NCBI GenBank assembly: GCA_016930595.1
Contig: JAFGGJ010000022.1
Span: 1-64,000 of the forward strand
Origin: Planctomycetota bacterium
GTDB lineage: Bacteria > Planctomycetota > SZUA-567 > JAFGGJ01
Direction of reading: 5' to 3'
DNA: 64,000 bases
The first letter of the stretch is position 1; every line of letters begins with the position of its first letter. Of this stretch, positions 42,725 to 51,167 are shown piece by piece. Under the pieces are notes generated by a model. That model saw nothing but the letters and a program-made list of their open reading frames with translations. It was not told the DNA's origin and did no database searches. Both the position numbers and the translations under genes were made by a program.

Positions 42725-43825
42725 GTGGAAAAAGCAGAACAGAGCGGCAGGGGCGTCTGGATTACGTTGGGGGGGCTGGGCGCCGGCCTGCTGTTATTCG
42801 GAATGCTGGTATGGGTAAAACTGCCCATGATAACCGAACTGGCATTCAGGTACGAACACACGCAGGCCTTCGCAAGGAAAATGGTTCGGAAACTCGGCGT
42901 CCGCGCCATGAGCCAGCTTATCGCGGCGGAGAACAGGTTCGAGCCATGGGAATGGTCGGAGTTGCTCTCCGGGAACCTGGAAAAAGCCGAGGCGGACGAA
43001 GATGCCAGGGCCGTACTGGTAGGTTACATGCCGGATCCGGATATCCGCGACTCCACGGGTAGAACGGTATTGCATCATTCTGCGGAAAGGGACTGCGTCA
43101 AGGTGGCCGAAGCGTTTATCTTGAAAGGTGCGAACCCGGATGCCCGCACGGCGCAGGGCGATGCCCCCATCCATTTCGCCGTGCAGCGGGACAACGACCT
43201 GTTGCTGGACGTGCTGCTCGCGGGCGGCGCCGACGTGAACGCCCGGAGCGCAAACGGCCGGACGGCTCTCCACATTGCGGCGGTCCGCGGCAGCAGGACA
43301 GTTGTGTCGATGCTTGTCGGCGCGGGCGCTGACGTCAATGCAGTAAACGACTACGGCGACACCCCGCTTCATCTTGCCGTGCTGTACCATCGTCCGGAAG
43401 TGGCCGAGGTCCTTCTGGAAAGCGGCGCGGACATCAACTTGGGGAACCGGTTGGGCGGCACGCTCTTTCATACGGTGGTGGCGCACGGCTACGAGGATTT
43501 TCTGGACGCGATGTTCAGTCATGGGGCGGACATAAACGCGGCAAACGCGCAGGGCGCCACCGCCGCGCACCTGGCGGCGGCTTTCGGGCGCACTTCGATA
43601 TTGCGCTGGCTGGCGGCTCATGACGTGGACCTCGCCTCCAGGGACGGGCAGGACATGACGCCTCTGCACAAGGCCGTTTTTTTCGGCAAGGCGAAAGCCG
43701 TGGAGTTTCTGCTGCAGCAGGGGGTGCCCGCTGATACCAGGGACAACAGGGGCAGGACTCCCCTGGATATTGCCCGCAGCCGTGGAGACGCCACGGTGGA
43801 AGACCTCCTGTCGGCGGGCGGCTGA
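42725..43825 (+). CDS. Membrane-anchored ankyrin-repeat protein
   Basis: A 366-residue protein. One membrane helix (about 12-32), a linker, and about seven ankyrin repeats of 33 residues from about 105 to the end (GRTVLHHSAERD...LKGANPDART; GDAPIHFAV...LAGGADVNARS; GRTALHIAAVRG...VGAGADVNAVN; GDTPLHLAVLY...LESGADINLGN; and so on to GRTPLDIARSRGD). Ankyrin arrays bind proteins. With the N-terminus in the cytoplasm and one helix, the repeats would face the periplasm. GTG start with AAGGAA upstream. Confidence 0.85.
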   Translation: MEKAEQSGRGVWITLGGLGAGLLLFGMLVWVKLPMITELAFRYEHTQAFARKMVRKLGVRAMSQLIAAENRFEPWEWSELLSGNLEKAEADEDARAVLVGYMPDPDIRDSTGRTVLHHSAERDCVKVAEAFILKGANPDARTAQGDAPIHFAVQRDNDLLLDVLLAGGADVNARSANGRTALHIAAVRGSRTVVSMLVGAGADVNAVNDYGDTPLHLAVLYHRPEVAEVLLESGADINLGNRLGGTLFHTVVAHGYEDFLDAMFSHGADINAANAQGATAAHLAAAFGRTSILRWLAAHDVDLASRDGQDMTPLHKAVFFGKAKAVEFLLQQGVPADTRDNRGRTPLDIARSRGDATVEDLLSAGG

Positions 43826-43850
43826 GGCGCCGGAACAACACTTAAAGTGC

Positions 43851-43878
43851 TTGACTTGTCTCGCAGTCACGTTAGGGT
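43851..43878 (+). promoter_or_regulatory. Possible promoter upstream of the small membrane protein
   Basis: TTGACT (43851-43856), a 16-bp spacer, TAGGGT (43873-43878). The -35 is good and the -10 poor. The predicted transcript would start about 12 nt before the ATG at 43897. Confidence 0.4.
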
Positions 43879-43896
43879 TTAGTTAGGGAGTCAGCC

Positions 43897-44364
43897 ATGA
43901 AAAAGTATATCGGTCTGTCAGTTGGCGGGGTGGTGGTCCTTGCGCTTGTCGGCTACCTGGTGTACGACCGTTTCATACTGACTGACGAGGTGCGCGTTCG
44001 CCGGGTGGTCGAAGACCTGGAAAAGACCCTGGAAGAACATGACATAATCGCTTTCGGCGATCACATCAGTGCCGACTATGTGGATGAGTGGGGATACGGG
44101 GCGGCGGAACTGAAACAGATCATCATGTATGGGATGAAGTCTTTTCAACAGATAGAAGTAGATATTACGGAAATGAAAATTGAGGTCGAAGGTACGGGAG
44201 CGACGGCGGTTTTTTACCCGGCGTGCCGCCTGTCCAGCGATTCAGGGGGAACCTTTGACGTGGACACGCTGGTCCTGCATGGGGACCTGTTGAAGCTTTC
44301 GCTCAGGAAAGTGGACAGGGCATGGCGGGTTTGCCGCTCAGAGAGAGTCCCGGAAGAAAACTGA
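43897..44364 (+). CDS. Small membrane-anchored protein, NTF2-like fold suspected
   Basis: A 155-residue protein. A membrane helix (about 5-23) is followed by an alpha+beta domain: helix VRRVVEDLEKTLEEHDIIAFGDHISADYVDE and then four beta-strands, an order that fits the SnoaL/NTF2-like fold. No catalytic residues stand out. The 3' end overlaps the start of recJ by 43 bp, so the two are probably cotranscribed. Confidence 0.65.
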   Translation: MKKYIGLSVGGVVVLALVGYLVYDRFILTDEVRVRRVVEDLEKTLEEHDIIAFGDHISADYVDEWGYGAAELKQIIMYGMKSFQQIEVDITEMKIEVEGTGATAVFYPACRLSSDSGGTFDVDTLVLHGDLLKLSLRKVDRAWRVCRSERVPEEN

Positions 44365-46127
44365 CGGGCGACTCTTCGCCTGTCTGGGTCGTCCCCGGAA
44401 CGGATGAGGGATCAATCCGGGGCATACAGGATTCGGCGGGCGTCAGCAGGCTGGTTGCAAGGGTGCTGGCGGCGCGGAAGCTGACGCTTCCCGGAGACGT
44501 GGCGAAGTTCACCCGCTGTTCGATTTCGGATCTTTCCGCCCCGTCCCTGCTTTCGGGCATGGAAGAGGCGGCCGGCCGGATAGCCGGGGCCATTGAGAAG
44601 CGCGAAAAAATAACGATCTTCGGTGACTACGATGTCGATGGCATAACAGCGACGGCTCTCATGCGGGGGGCATTGAAGCGGCTGGGAGCGTCTCCCGGTG
44701 TTTACATCCCGCACCGTACAATAGAAGGTTATGGCCCGAACCCTGACGCAATGCGGGAAATAGTACAGTCGGGGGCCGGGCTGGTCATTACCGTCGACTG
44801 CGGCGTGAAGGCCGTGGCCGAGGCGGATATACTGCGTGAGGCCGGCGTGGACCTGGTGATAACGGATCATCACCACGCCGGGGACGAACTCCCGCACGCC
44901 TGCGCCATAGTCAATCCAAGGATGTCGCCGGATTTTCCGACCAAGGACATAGCGGGCGTGGCCGTGGCTTTCTACCTTGCCTGGGCGCTGGGGGACAGGA
45001 TATTCGGCAAGGGGAACATCGGTCCCCGCTACCGCGAATACCTGACGAATTCCATAGAGCTCGTGGCCCTCGGCACGATAGCGGACGTCGTCCCGCTGCT
45101 GGGCGAAAACCGCCTCTTGGCGGGTTATGGATTGAAGAAAATGGCGCGTTCGGGCATTCCGGGCATAAGGGCGCTCATAGAAGTGGCGCGGCTGCGTGAC
45201 AAGGAACTCGGCGCCATGAACGTGGCCTTCGGGCTCGCACCGCGGATCAACGCCGCGGGGCGCATCGGACATGCCCTCCAGGCGCTCGACCTGCTGAACA
45301 CGGAAGACGATACGGAAGCCTCTGAAGTGGCGCAATTCCTGGATGCGACCAACCGCAAGAGGCAGCGCATAGAGGACAAGATCCTCGGTGAACTGCTGGA
45401 AAAGCTTCCGGAGGAAACGCCGCCGCACGCCATCGTGTCGGCCCACGACGGATGGCACGCCGGTGTTATCGGGATAGTGGCCAGCCGTGTCTGTGAGAAG
45501 TTCAACCGTCCGGCGGCGCTGGTTTCGTTCCAGAACGGGGATGCCGGGCGCGGGTCGGCGCGTTCGCCCCAGGGCTTCGATCTGTATGCGGCGCTCAGCG
45601 AAGTCGCCGGGCATTTCGAATCGTTCGGCGGGCACGAATACGCGGCGGGGTTTGCTATAAGGCGTGAGAACTACGGGGCGTTCCGGCGGGATTTCGAGGA
45701 AGTCTCGGCGAGAATGATAGCCGAGAACCCTCCCCGGCCGCTCCTCCACACCGACGGCGTCTTCCCGCCGGAAGAACTTACCCTCGAAAACGTCTCCGAC
45801 CTGAGCATGCTTGAGCCCTACGGGGAAGGGAACCCTGAACCGGTGGGCGTTATGACGGATGTGGCGCCTGTCGGGAACGTGCGTCTCATGGGTTCCACGC
45901 AGAAGCATATCAGTTTCATGGCGAAAGCGGGCGGCAGGATGTTCCGGGTGGTGGGGTTCGGCAAGGTGGACAAGGTGAGTCTTATAGAAAGCGGCTCAAG
46001 ACTCGAGATGGCAGTCCGGCCCGACCTGAATACTTTCAGGGGCGAGACGAACGTCGAGCTGTATCTGCAGGCGGTGCGTCCGGCGGGCGGCAGGCGAAAG
46101 CGGAACACGGGCACGGAGGGCGATTGA
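44322..46127 (+). CDS. recJ: Single-stranded-DNA-specific exonuclease RecJ
   Basis: A 601-residue 5'-3' exonuclease of the DHH family used in recombination and mismatch/base-excision repair. Motif I GDYDVDG (101-107), TVDCG (about 157-161), the DHH motif TDHHHAG (181-187), and in the DHHA1 domain NAAGRIGHA and SFGGHEYAAGF. The C-terminal OB-like domain (ELTLENVSDLSMLEPYGEGNPEP...) is normal. Length is typical (about 570-600). The ATG at 44322 lies inside the upstream gene; a start further inside is possible because no strong ribosome-binding site is seen. Confidence 0.94.
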   Translation: MAGLPLRESPGRKLTGDSSPVWVVPGTDEGSIRGIQDSAGVSRLVARVLAARKLTLPGDVAKFTRCSISDLSAPSLLSGMEEAAGRIAGAIEKREKITIFGDYDVDGITATALMRGALKRLGASPGVYIPHRTIEGYGPNPDAMREIVQSGAGLVITVDCGVKAVAEADILREAGVDLVITDHHHAGDELPHACAIVNPRMSPDFPTKDIAGVAVAFYLAWALGDRIFGKGNIGPRYREYLTNSIELVALGTIADVVPLLGENRLLAGYGLKKMARSGIPGIRALIEVARLRDKELGAMNVAFGLAPRINAAGRIGHALQALDLLNTEDDTEASEVAQFLDATNRKRQRIEDKILGELLEKLPEETPPHAIVSAHDGWHAGVIGIVASRVCEKFNRPAALVSFQNGDAGRGSARSPQGFDLYAALSEVAGHFESFGGHEYAAGFAIRRENYGAFRRDFEEVSARMIAENPPRPLLHTDGVFPPEELTLENVSDLSMLEPYGEGNPEPVGVMTDVAPVGNVRLMGSTQKHISFMAKAGGRMFRVVGFGKVDKVSLIESGSRLEMAVRPDLNTFRGETNVELYLQAVRPAGGRRKRNTGTEGD

Positions 46128-46714
46128 ACCCGGTCACGCACTTCCTGGTCAGTTGGGATATCGCCGGTGCCGGCGAAACCATGCGCAGGGACCGGTGGCT
46201 CATAACGATATCAGGCGTTATCCCCGACCTTGATGGGCTGGGCGCCATAGCCGAACTCGCGACGCGCCATAGCGAACGGCCTCTCCTGTGGTTCACGCGG
46301 TTCCATCACATCCTGTGTCACAACATCGGCTTTGGGCTGGCGCTGGCGGTCGCGGTGTTTCTGCTGGCCAGGGAAAAGATAAGGACGCTGTTGTTTGCGG
46401 TCGGGGTGTTCCACCTCCACCTGTTGTGTGACATAATTGGCGCCCGGGGGCCGGACGGCAGCCAGTGGCCCGTGCCTTATCTCCTGCCCTTTTCGGATCG
46501 ATGGTATCTGGCGGTGGGCTGGCAGTGGGAGCTGGTATCGTGGCAGAATACGCTCGTTACGGCAGCGGCGCTTGTGGCGATGTTCTACATGGCTTGGCGA
46601 AAAGGATATTCACCCCTGGAGCTCATGCCGTGGAACATCGATGCCAGGTTCACCGCCGCCTTGCGGAGACGCTTCGGGGCGCCGTCCGGCGCCGCTGCGG
46701 GTGATGAACGGTAA
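46124..46714 (+). CDS. Membrane-bound metal-dependent hydrolase-like protein (YdjM/DUF457 type)
   Basis: A 196-residue integral membrane protein. N-terminal NPVTHFLVSWDIAG, then GVIPDLDGLG, FHHILCHNIGFGL and FHLHLLCDIIG place the His and Asp residues as in the LexA-regulated, membrane-bound metal-dependent hydrolase family, whose substrate is unknown. About four helices. TTG start overlaps the recJ stop (TTGA), indicating coupling. Confidence 0.78.
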   Translation: MNPVTHFLVSWDIAGAGETMRRDRWLITISGVIPDLDGLGAIAELATRHSERPLLWFTRFHHILCHNIGFGLALAVAVFLLAREKIRTLLFAVGVFHLHLLCDIIGARGPDGSQWPVPYLLPFSDRWYLAVGWQWELVSWQNTLVTAAALVAMFYMAWRKGYSPLELMPWNIDARFTAALRRRFGAPSGAAAGDER

Positions 46715-46725
46715 GTCCGGGGGGA

Positions 46726-47526
46726 TCAGAAGCGGTATTCCGCGTTCAGCGTAAAGACCGTGTCATTGTTCACGCCGCCGATTTCAGCGCCGAACCCCAG
46801 GCCGTTTTCAAGCCTGTAATTGCCGAAGCCTATGAACTGGTCGTCATCCGTCGTGAAACGAATCCCCGCGGAGACGTGGCGGTCGAAGTAGTACTCTACT
46901 TCCACGTAGACCCCGTCGTCGACGGCTACGTCGCCGCCGTTTATCCTGAAGCCGGCCTCCAGGAACAGGGATCCGCCGCCTTCCACGTTTACGGCCCACT
47001 TGAAGTGGGGATACACGCTGTTTATGTCTACGTTGTTGAAATCGGAAAAGGTCACGTCCAAGCCGGCGGCCATCTCTTCGGAGAAGTAGTAGTCAGACCC
47101 GATCGTCAGGGAAAAATAGTCCTCGGCGAACTCGATGCCGGCCCGGAGCGGCAGCATGTCCTGCACCATGTACCTGGCTCCGAACCCCAGCAGGGACGTG
47201 CCGTCCAGATCGGAATATTCGGCGCGCAGGCAGTTTTCGTGCTGCAGGAAATCATGCAGGCCTATCGGCGTGGGGCCGTTGTCCACGTCTTCAAGATACA
47301 GCGTGTACGTCGCGCTGAAAACGTTGGCGTTGGCGTCCGAATACCTGGTGAATGCCACTTCAACCATGTTCCTGTATTCAGCCTGCCCGCCCGCGCTGGG
47401 CAGCACGTCGGATATCCGGGTGGCGGGCAGCGTGCCCGTGGGGATTGGAACCAGGGCGCTCCCGTTGTCTCCCGAGCAGCCCATGAAACCAGCCAGTATC
47501 AGAACCAGGAGAAAGCGTCCGTGCAT
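46726..47526 (-). CDS. Outer-membrane beta-barrel-like lipoprotein, function unknown
   Basis: A 266-residue protein. Signal peptide MHGRFLLVLILAGFMGC (lipobox), a short linker, then alternating hydrophobic/polar strands of 8-12 residues ending in a C-terminal aromatic (TVFTLNAEYRF), as in small outer-membrane barrels. A barrel carrying a lipid anchor would be unusual; the cysteine could alternatively be incidental. The ATG at 47526 is preceded by GGGGAG. Confidence 0.65.
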   Translation of the reverse strand: MHGRFLLVLILAGFMGCSGDNGSALVPIPTGTLPATRISDVLPSAGGQAEYRNMVEVAFTRYSDANANVFSATYTLYLEDVDNGPTPIGLHDFLQHENCLRAEYSDLDGTSLLGFGARYMVQDMLPLRAGIEFAEDYFSLTIGSDYYFSEEMAAGLDVTFSDFNNVDINSVYPHFKWAVNVEGGGSLFLEAGFRINGGDVAVDDGVYVEVEYYFDRHVSAGIRFTTDDDQFIGFGNYRLENGLGFGAEIGGVNNDTVFTLNAEYRF

Positions 47527-48129
47527 AGTACAACACTCCCCAAAATGCAAACGCCCCCCGGTTGAGCATGTTATCGGACTATCCGCAGCGATACTTTAAT
47601 GCTTGTAAATGAAGATGTTATATGCACAGATGGACAAGTCAACACAAATTATCCAAAAAAATCCCTTAAATATTCCTAATATCTGCGCCGGAATGTGCGT
47701 CTACCTGAATTCAGCCGGCGTAGAGAACGCGTCCGGCAGGAGGGCTCTGACGGGCGGCTCCCCAACAGAGGCGTGTTTGTGGAAATGCGTTCACGGCGGC
47801 TCCGGGGCCATGCCGTAAAAATACACTTCGCTCGCGATGACGCAGGCGGAGTTGTTGAAACGGGGAGGAAATCGTTCCTCGGCGCGGCCCCGGGGTTACG
47901 CTGGAAGCATGTTCGTCGTTGCCGATACGCCTTGTGCCCGCGTGTTTCCGGCGCGGCTTTGCGGCGCGGTGCGTCTGGAGTCGGGAACGCGCGCAAAAAC
48001 CGGTGTAATGGATTTGGGGGTTGACATTTGCGCGTTTTTTGGTTACGATAGCTGGGCTGTGCTTTCTTGTGCCCGAGGTCCGCGCCGGGCTTGGTGTGAT
48101 TTTGCGGCTGGCAACTAGAAGGGACCGTG
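47527..48129. other. 603-bp non-coding stretch with an AT-rich island
   Basis: The longest gap in the window. Positions about 47590-47690 are strikingly AT-rich for this genome and would hold the promoter of the minus-strand barrel gene (TTGACT at 47642-47637 and TATAAC at 47622-47617 on the minus strand, but only 14 bp apart). The segment 47700-48010 is GC-rich with no convincing reading frame on either strand, no tRNA and no known RNA motif I can recognise. The promoter for pilM is at its right end. Confidence 0.5.
48021..48049 (+). promoter_or_regulatory. Strong sigma-70-type promoter of the pilM cluster
   Basis: Perfect TTGACA (48021-48026), a 17-bp spacer, TACGAT (48044-48049). The predicted leader is about 75 nt before the ATG at 48130, which has AAGGGA as ribosome-binding site. 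Confidence 0.75.
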
Positions 48130-50025
48130 ATGGCCAGTATTGTTTGGGGGATCGATATCGGTACGAGCGCCGTCAAAGTGGCCAAGGCCAGGCGGGGCAG
48201 TGGCGGTGTCGAAATTCTCGACTTCGATATCCTCGAAATACCCTTTGACGAGAACGAGGAAACCCGGCCCGAAAGGGTGAAGCAGACGCTCATGAACGCC
48301 GTGGCGCGCAAGGCCATTGCGTCGGCTCCGGTGTACGTCAGCATCCCGGGCGGCCAGACGTTCTTCCGCCCCTTTACCCTCCCTACCGTCGAAGAGCGGC
48401 GCGTGCCGGAAATAGTTCAGTACGAGGCCAGGCAGCAGATCCCCTTCCCGTTCGAGGAGATACTTTGGGGGTATCAGCACCAGATGACTCCCGAAGGCGA
48501 AATGCAGGTGCGCCTCGTCGCCGTCAGGCGGGATGACGTGGCCGCCATGCTGGAAATGATGAAGTCCATCGGCCTCAACGTCGAAGGCCTCGTGGCCGCT
48601 CCCGTGGCGCTTTTCAACTTCGCCGCGTACGAGTACACGACGGACGTGACCACGCTGGTCCTCGACTGCGGCGCCAAGATGACCGATTTCCTGGTCATGG
48701 AGGGAGGGGCTTTCTGGTTCAGGCCTCTCACCGTCGGCGTGGAGGAAATGACACGCACGCTCAAGCAGAAATTCCGCATCAGCCAGGAAGAAGCTGAGAA
48801 CATCCTGTTCAAGATGGACAGGTCCAAGCAGGCGGAAAAAATGTTCCAGGTCATCGAGCCGGTCATCAGGAACCTGGCCGGCGACATCCAGAGATCACTG
48901 GGCTATTACAAGAGTCTTTCCCATAACGTGCGCGTCGAAAAAGTCGTCGGGCTGGGCGGCGCCTTCCGTATGCCGCAGATACGCGAGTACGTCGGCAGGA
49001 TGCTCGGCCAGGACGTGGACATACCGACGAGCGCCGTCAGGTTTACCGCCGCCCCGGGTCTGGACGCCGGCTGGCTGAACGAGGAAGTCGGCTCCATGGC
49101 CGTTGCCCTGGGGCTGACCGTGCAGGGACTGGGACTCGCGCGCGCCAACATCAACTTGTTGCCGGAAAACGTCGTGCACGACAAGATGATGAAGCGCAAA
49201 AGGCCGTGGGCGGTCGTTGGCGCGTTGGCGCTTCTCGCCGCTGTCATGTTCTCCTATTTTGTGCAGGGCAAGGTTTTGGCCGGTTACAAGGAAGATGTTC
49301 ACCGTGCCGACAGCATCATCACCGAACGGAACGGCCTGACGGCAAAACACGACGCCGTGATAAAAGAGATCGCTCCGCTGGAAGGCAGGCTGGAATTCTA
49401 TTCCAGGATCGGCCGGGATCGCGGCTGGTACGTCGATTGCCTCGACAAGCTCAACAAGACGCTGCTGAAGATCGACCCGAGAACCAACCCGCTCAGTGAA
49501 AAGCAGCCCGATATCTACGTCAAGCAGGTGTACATGTCGAGGTTCCCGGCGGACGTCTGCATGCGGCCGCTTGAAAAGGACCCCGCTGAGCTGATCGAAA
49601 AGGATGAAAGAGGCCGTACTCCGGCCGGCCCGGTTTTCCCCGGAACGGCGACCGTCCCGACGTTTGGACAACCCGGTGCCAAGGGCGGGGAAACAGGGGC
49701 CGGGGCGGTCGATTCGCCCATGGAAGTGGTCATGCTCGCCGAAATCCGGGGTGAAAAGGAAGCCGAAGAAGCCCCGATAGATCCGGCCATCAGGTTGCGC
49801 GACGAACTCCTCAAGGTCGAATGCTTCCAGGGCGTCGACGTCGAAGGCGGCTGGAAGGATTACCGCAAGATCGATATGAAATACAAGGATTATCTCCTTG
49901 AGGAGGAAAAGAGGAAAAAGGGTGAGCCGCATAAGATCGTTACCCGTCCCTACCGCATGTTCAAGATGAGATGGCGCTATGACGACGGCACGGACAGGCG
50001 GCCCAAGGAGGATAAGAAACCATAG
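48130..50025 (+). CDS. pilM: PilM-like actin-fold protein fused to a PilN-like membrane segment
   Basis: A 631-residue protein. The first 335 residues are a PilM/FtsA-type ATPase fold (VWGIDIGTSAVKVAKA, PVYVSIPGGQTFFRPF, VPEIVQYEARQQIPFPFEEILWGY, LDCGAKMTDFLVM, VVGLGGAFRMP). Then INLLPENVVHDK, the PilN-type motif that in other bacteria contacts PilM, followed by a membrane helix (about 360-378) and a periplasmic domain of about 250 residues. Normally PilM and PilN are separate proteins of the type IV pilus alignment complex; here they look fused. The ATG at 48130 is preferred to GTG at 48127 because of spacing to AAGGGA. Confidence 0.85.
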   Translation: MASIVWGIDIGTSAVKVAKARRGSGGVEILDFDILEIPFDENEETRPERVKQTLMNAVARKAIASAPVYVSIPGGQTFFRPFTLPTVEERRVPEIVQYEARQQIPFPFEEILWGYQHQMTPEGEMQVRLVAVRRDDVAAMLEMMKSIGLNVEGLVAAPVALFNFAAYEYTTDVTTLVLDCGAKMTDFLVMEGGAFWFRPLTVGVEEMTRTLKQKFRISQEEAENILFKMDRSKQAEKMFQVIEPVIRNLAGDIQRSLGYYKSLSHNVRVEKVVGLGGAFRMPQIREYVGRMLGQDVDIPTSAVRFTAAPGLDAGWLNEEVGSMAVALGLTVQGLGLARANINLLPENVVHDKMMKRKRPWAVVGALALLAAVMFSYFVQGKVLAGYKEDVHRADSIITERNGLTAKHDAVIKEIAPLEGRLEFYSRIGRDRGWYVDCLDKLNKTLLKIDPRTNPLSEKQPDIYVKQVYMSRFPADVCMRPLEKDPAELIEKDERGRTPAGPVFPGTATVPTFGQPGAKGGETGAGAVDSPMEVVMLAEIRGEKEAEEAPIDPAIRLRDELLKVECFQGVDVEGGWKDYRKIDMKYKDYLLEEEKRKKGEPHKIVTRPYRMFKMRWRYDDGTDRRPKEDKKP

Positions 50026-50079
50026 GAATGTGAATAACCCGACGGAGACTTCACGCCGATTGGCGATGGGAGACATGAC

Positions 50080-51144
50080 GTGGAAGGCTTGAAGAAGAAT
50101 ATCTTCTGGGTGCTGATAGCGGTGGTGGTTGTCGGCGCCGGTATTTTCTGGGCCCTGGGCGTCTACCTGAAGCAGGACGAGGTCGAGACCGAAAAGGGCC
50201 AGTACACCCGGAAACTGGGCGAACTGGACAACATTGCTGCCAAGCTGGACGAAAAGGTGAAAAACCAGAGCGATATCGACAAGGCCGCCGAACAGCTCAA
50301 CTCCCTCCAGAAAATGCAGCAGGGCATAAGGGAACGTCTCGAAGTATCCTACGACGACCGGATGAATCCTGTAAAGGTCGGTATGAACCCCGACATACGC
50401 CCCGCCAGCTTCACCCCTCAGCCCGACCTGAACGACCTCACGCTCTTCAGACGCTGGATTGACGACAAGTACAGCATGCTGATGGCCGAGGCGAAAACCA
50501 ACGGAATGATTGTCCGCAACGAGGGGCCCAAGACCCTTGGCCAGACCGCACTCGACGATATCAACCAGATGAATATCCACACCGTCCTCAAACAGTATGT
50601 TATCCTTCGCGAAATTTACGCTGTTCTGGGTTCCGTAAAGGTCAATGTGGCCGCCGTGGAAACCGACCCGGATACCCGCGACGAACGTCCGGTCATTCAG
50701 GCGAGGGGTGTCCAGATACTGGAAAGATTTGAATTCCTTACCGCAGATGAGCTTAAACAGCGCCGCCTCAACAGGCCGGGTGCCATGACCATGGGCGTGG
50801 ATGAAGATCCCCCGGCCATGGCCGAACCTTTTGAAAAACACGGCTTCGAAATCGAATTCGTGGCTCACTATTCGGCCGTGCCCGAAATCCTCAGGCGGCT
50901 TATAGCTACTAGCAAGTTCTTCCTGGTTGTCAAGAGAATGGACATAAGACGGCAGCCCCAGGATTTCGGCAGCAGCCGCGGCGGCGCCTATGCCAGCCGC
51001 AGAAGAACCCAGTCGTCGGCCGAAGTCATGGAATTGAGAAATACGCGTGAATGGGAAGCCCCAACGGTCGTAGTCCTTGAATGCCAGGTCTATGAATTCA
51101 GCAAGTTTGCCGAGACGGCCGAGGCGCCGGGCAACCAGAGATAA
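50080..51144 (+). CDS. PilO-like bitopic membrane protein (Amuc_1100-like position)
   Basis: A 354-residue protein. One membrane helix (about 8-28), a coiled coil (about 33-90), then two ferredoxin-like alpha/beta halves with long linkers (about 120-180 and 215-345). This is the plan of PilO and of the PVC homologue Amuc_1100, and it follows pilM(N) as PilO does. It would form the periplasmic bridge between the inner-membrane platform and the secretin. GTG start with GGGAGA upstream. Confidence 0.72.
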   Translation: MEGLKKNIFWVLIAVVVVGAGIFWALGVYLKQDEVETEKGQYTRKLGELDNIAAKLDEKVKNQSDIDKAAEQLNSLQKMQQGIRERLEVSYDDRMNPVKVGMNPDIRPASFTPQPDLNDLTLFRRWIDDKYSMLMAEAKTNGMIVRNEGPKTLGQTALDDINQMNIHTVLKQYVILREIYAVLGSVKVNVAAVETDPDTRDERPVIQARGVQILERFEFLTADELKQRRLNRPGAMTMGVDEDPPAMAEPFEKHGFEIEFVAHYSAVPEILRRLIATSKFFLVVKRMDIRRQPQDFGSSRGGAYASRRRTQSSAEVMELRNTREWEAPTVVVLECQVYEFSKFAETAEAPGNQR

Positions 51145-51167
51145 ATTGAAGCAGGAAAGGGCCTTTA

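Noticed and set aside
47676-48344. Frames on both strands in the 47.7-48.3 kb gap
   Set aside because: Composition is unlike a protein, no ribosome-binding site, and they run into the pilM promoter or gene.
48895-50868. 657-codon minus-strand open frame opposite pilM
   Set aside because: Opposes two well-supported genes and shows no recognisable motif.
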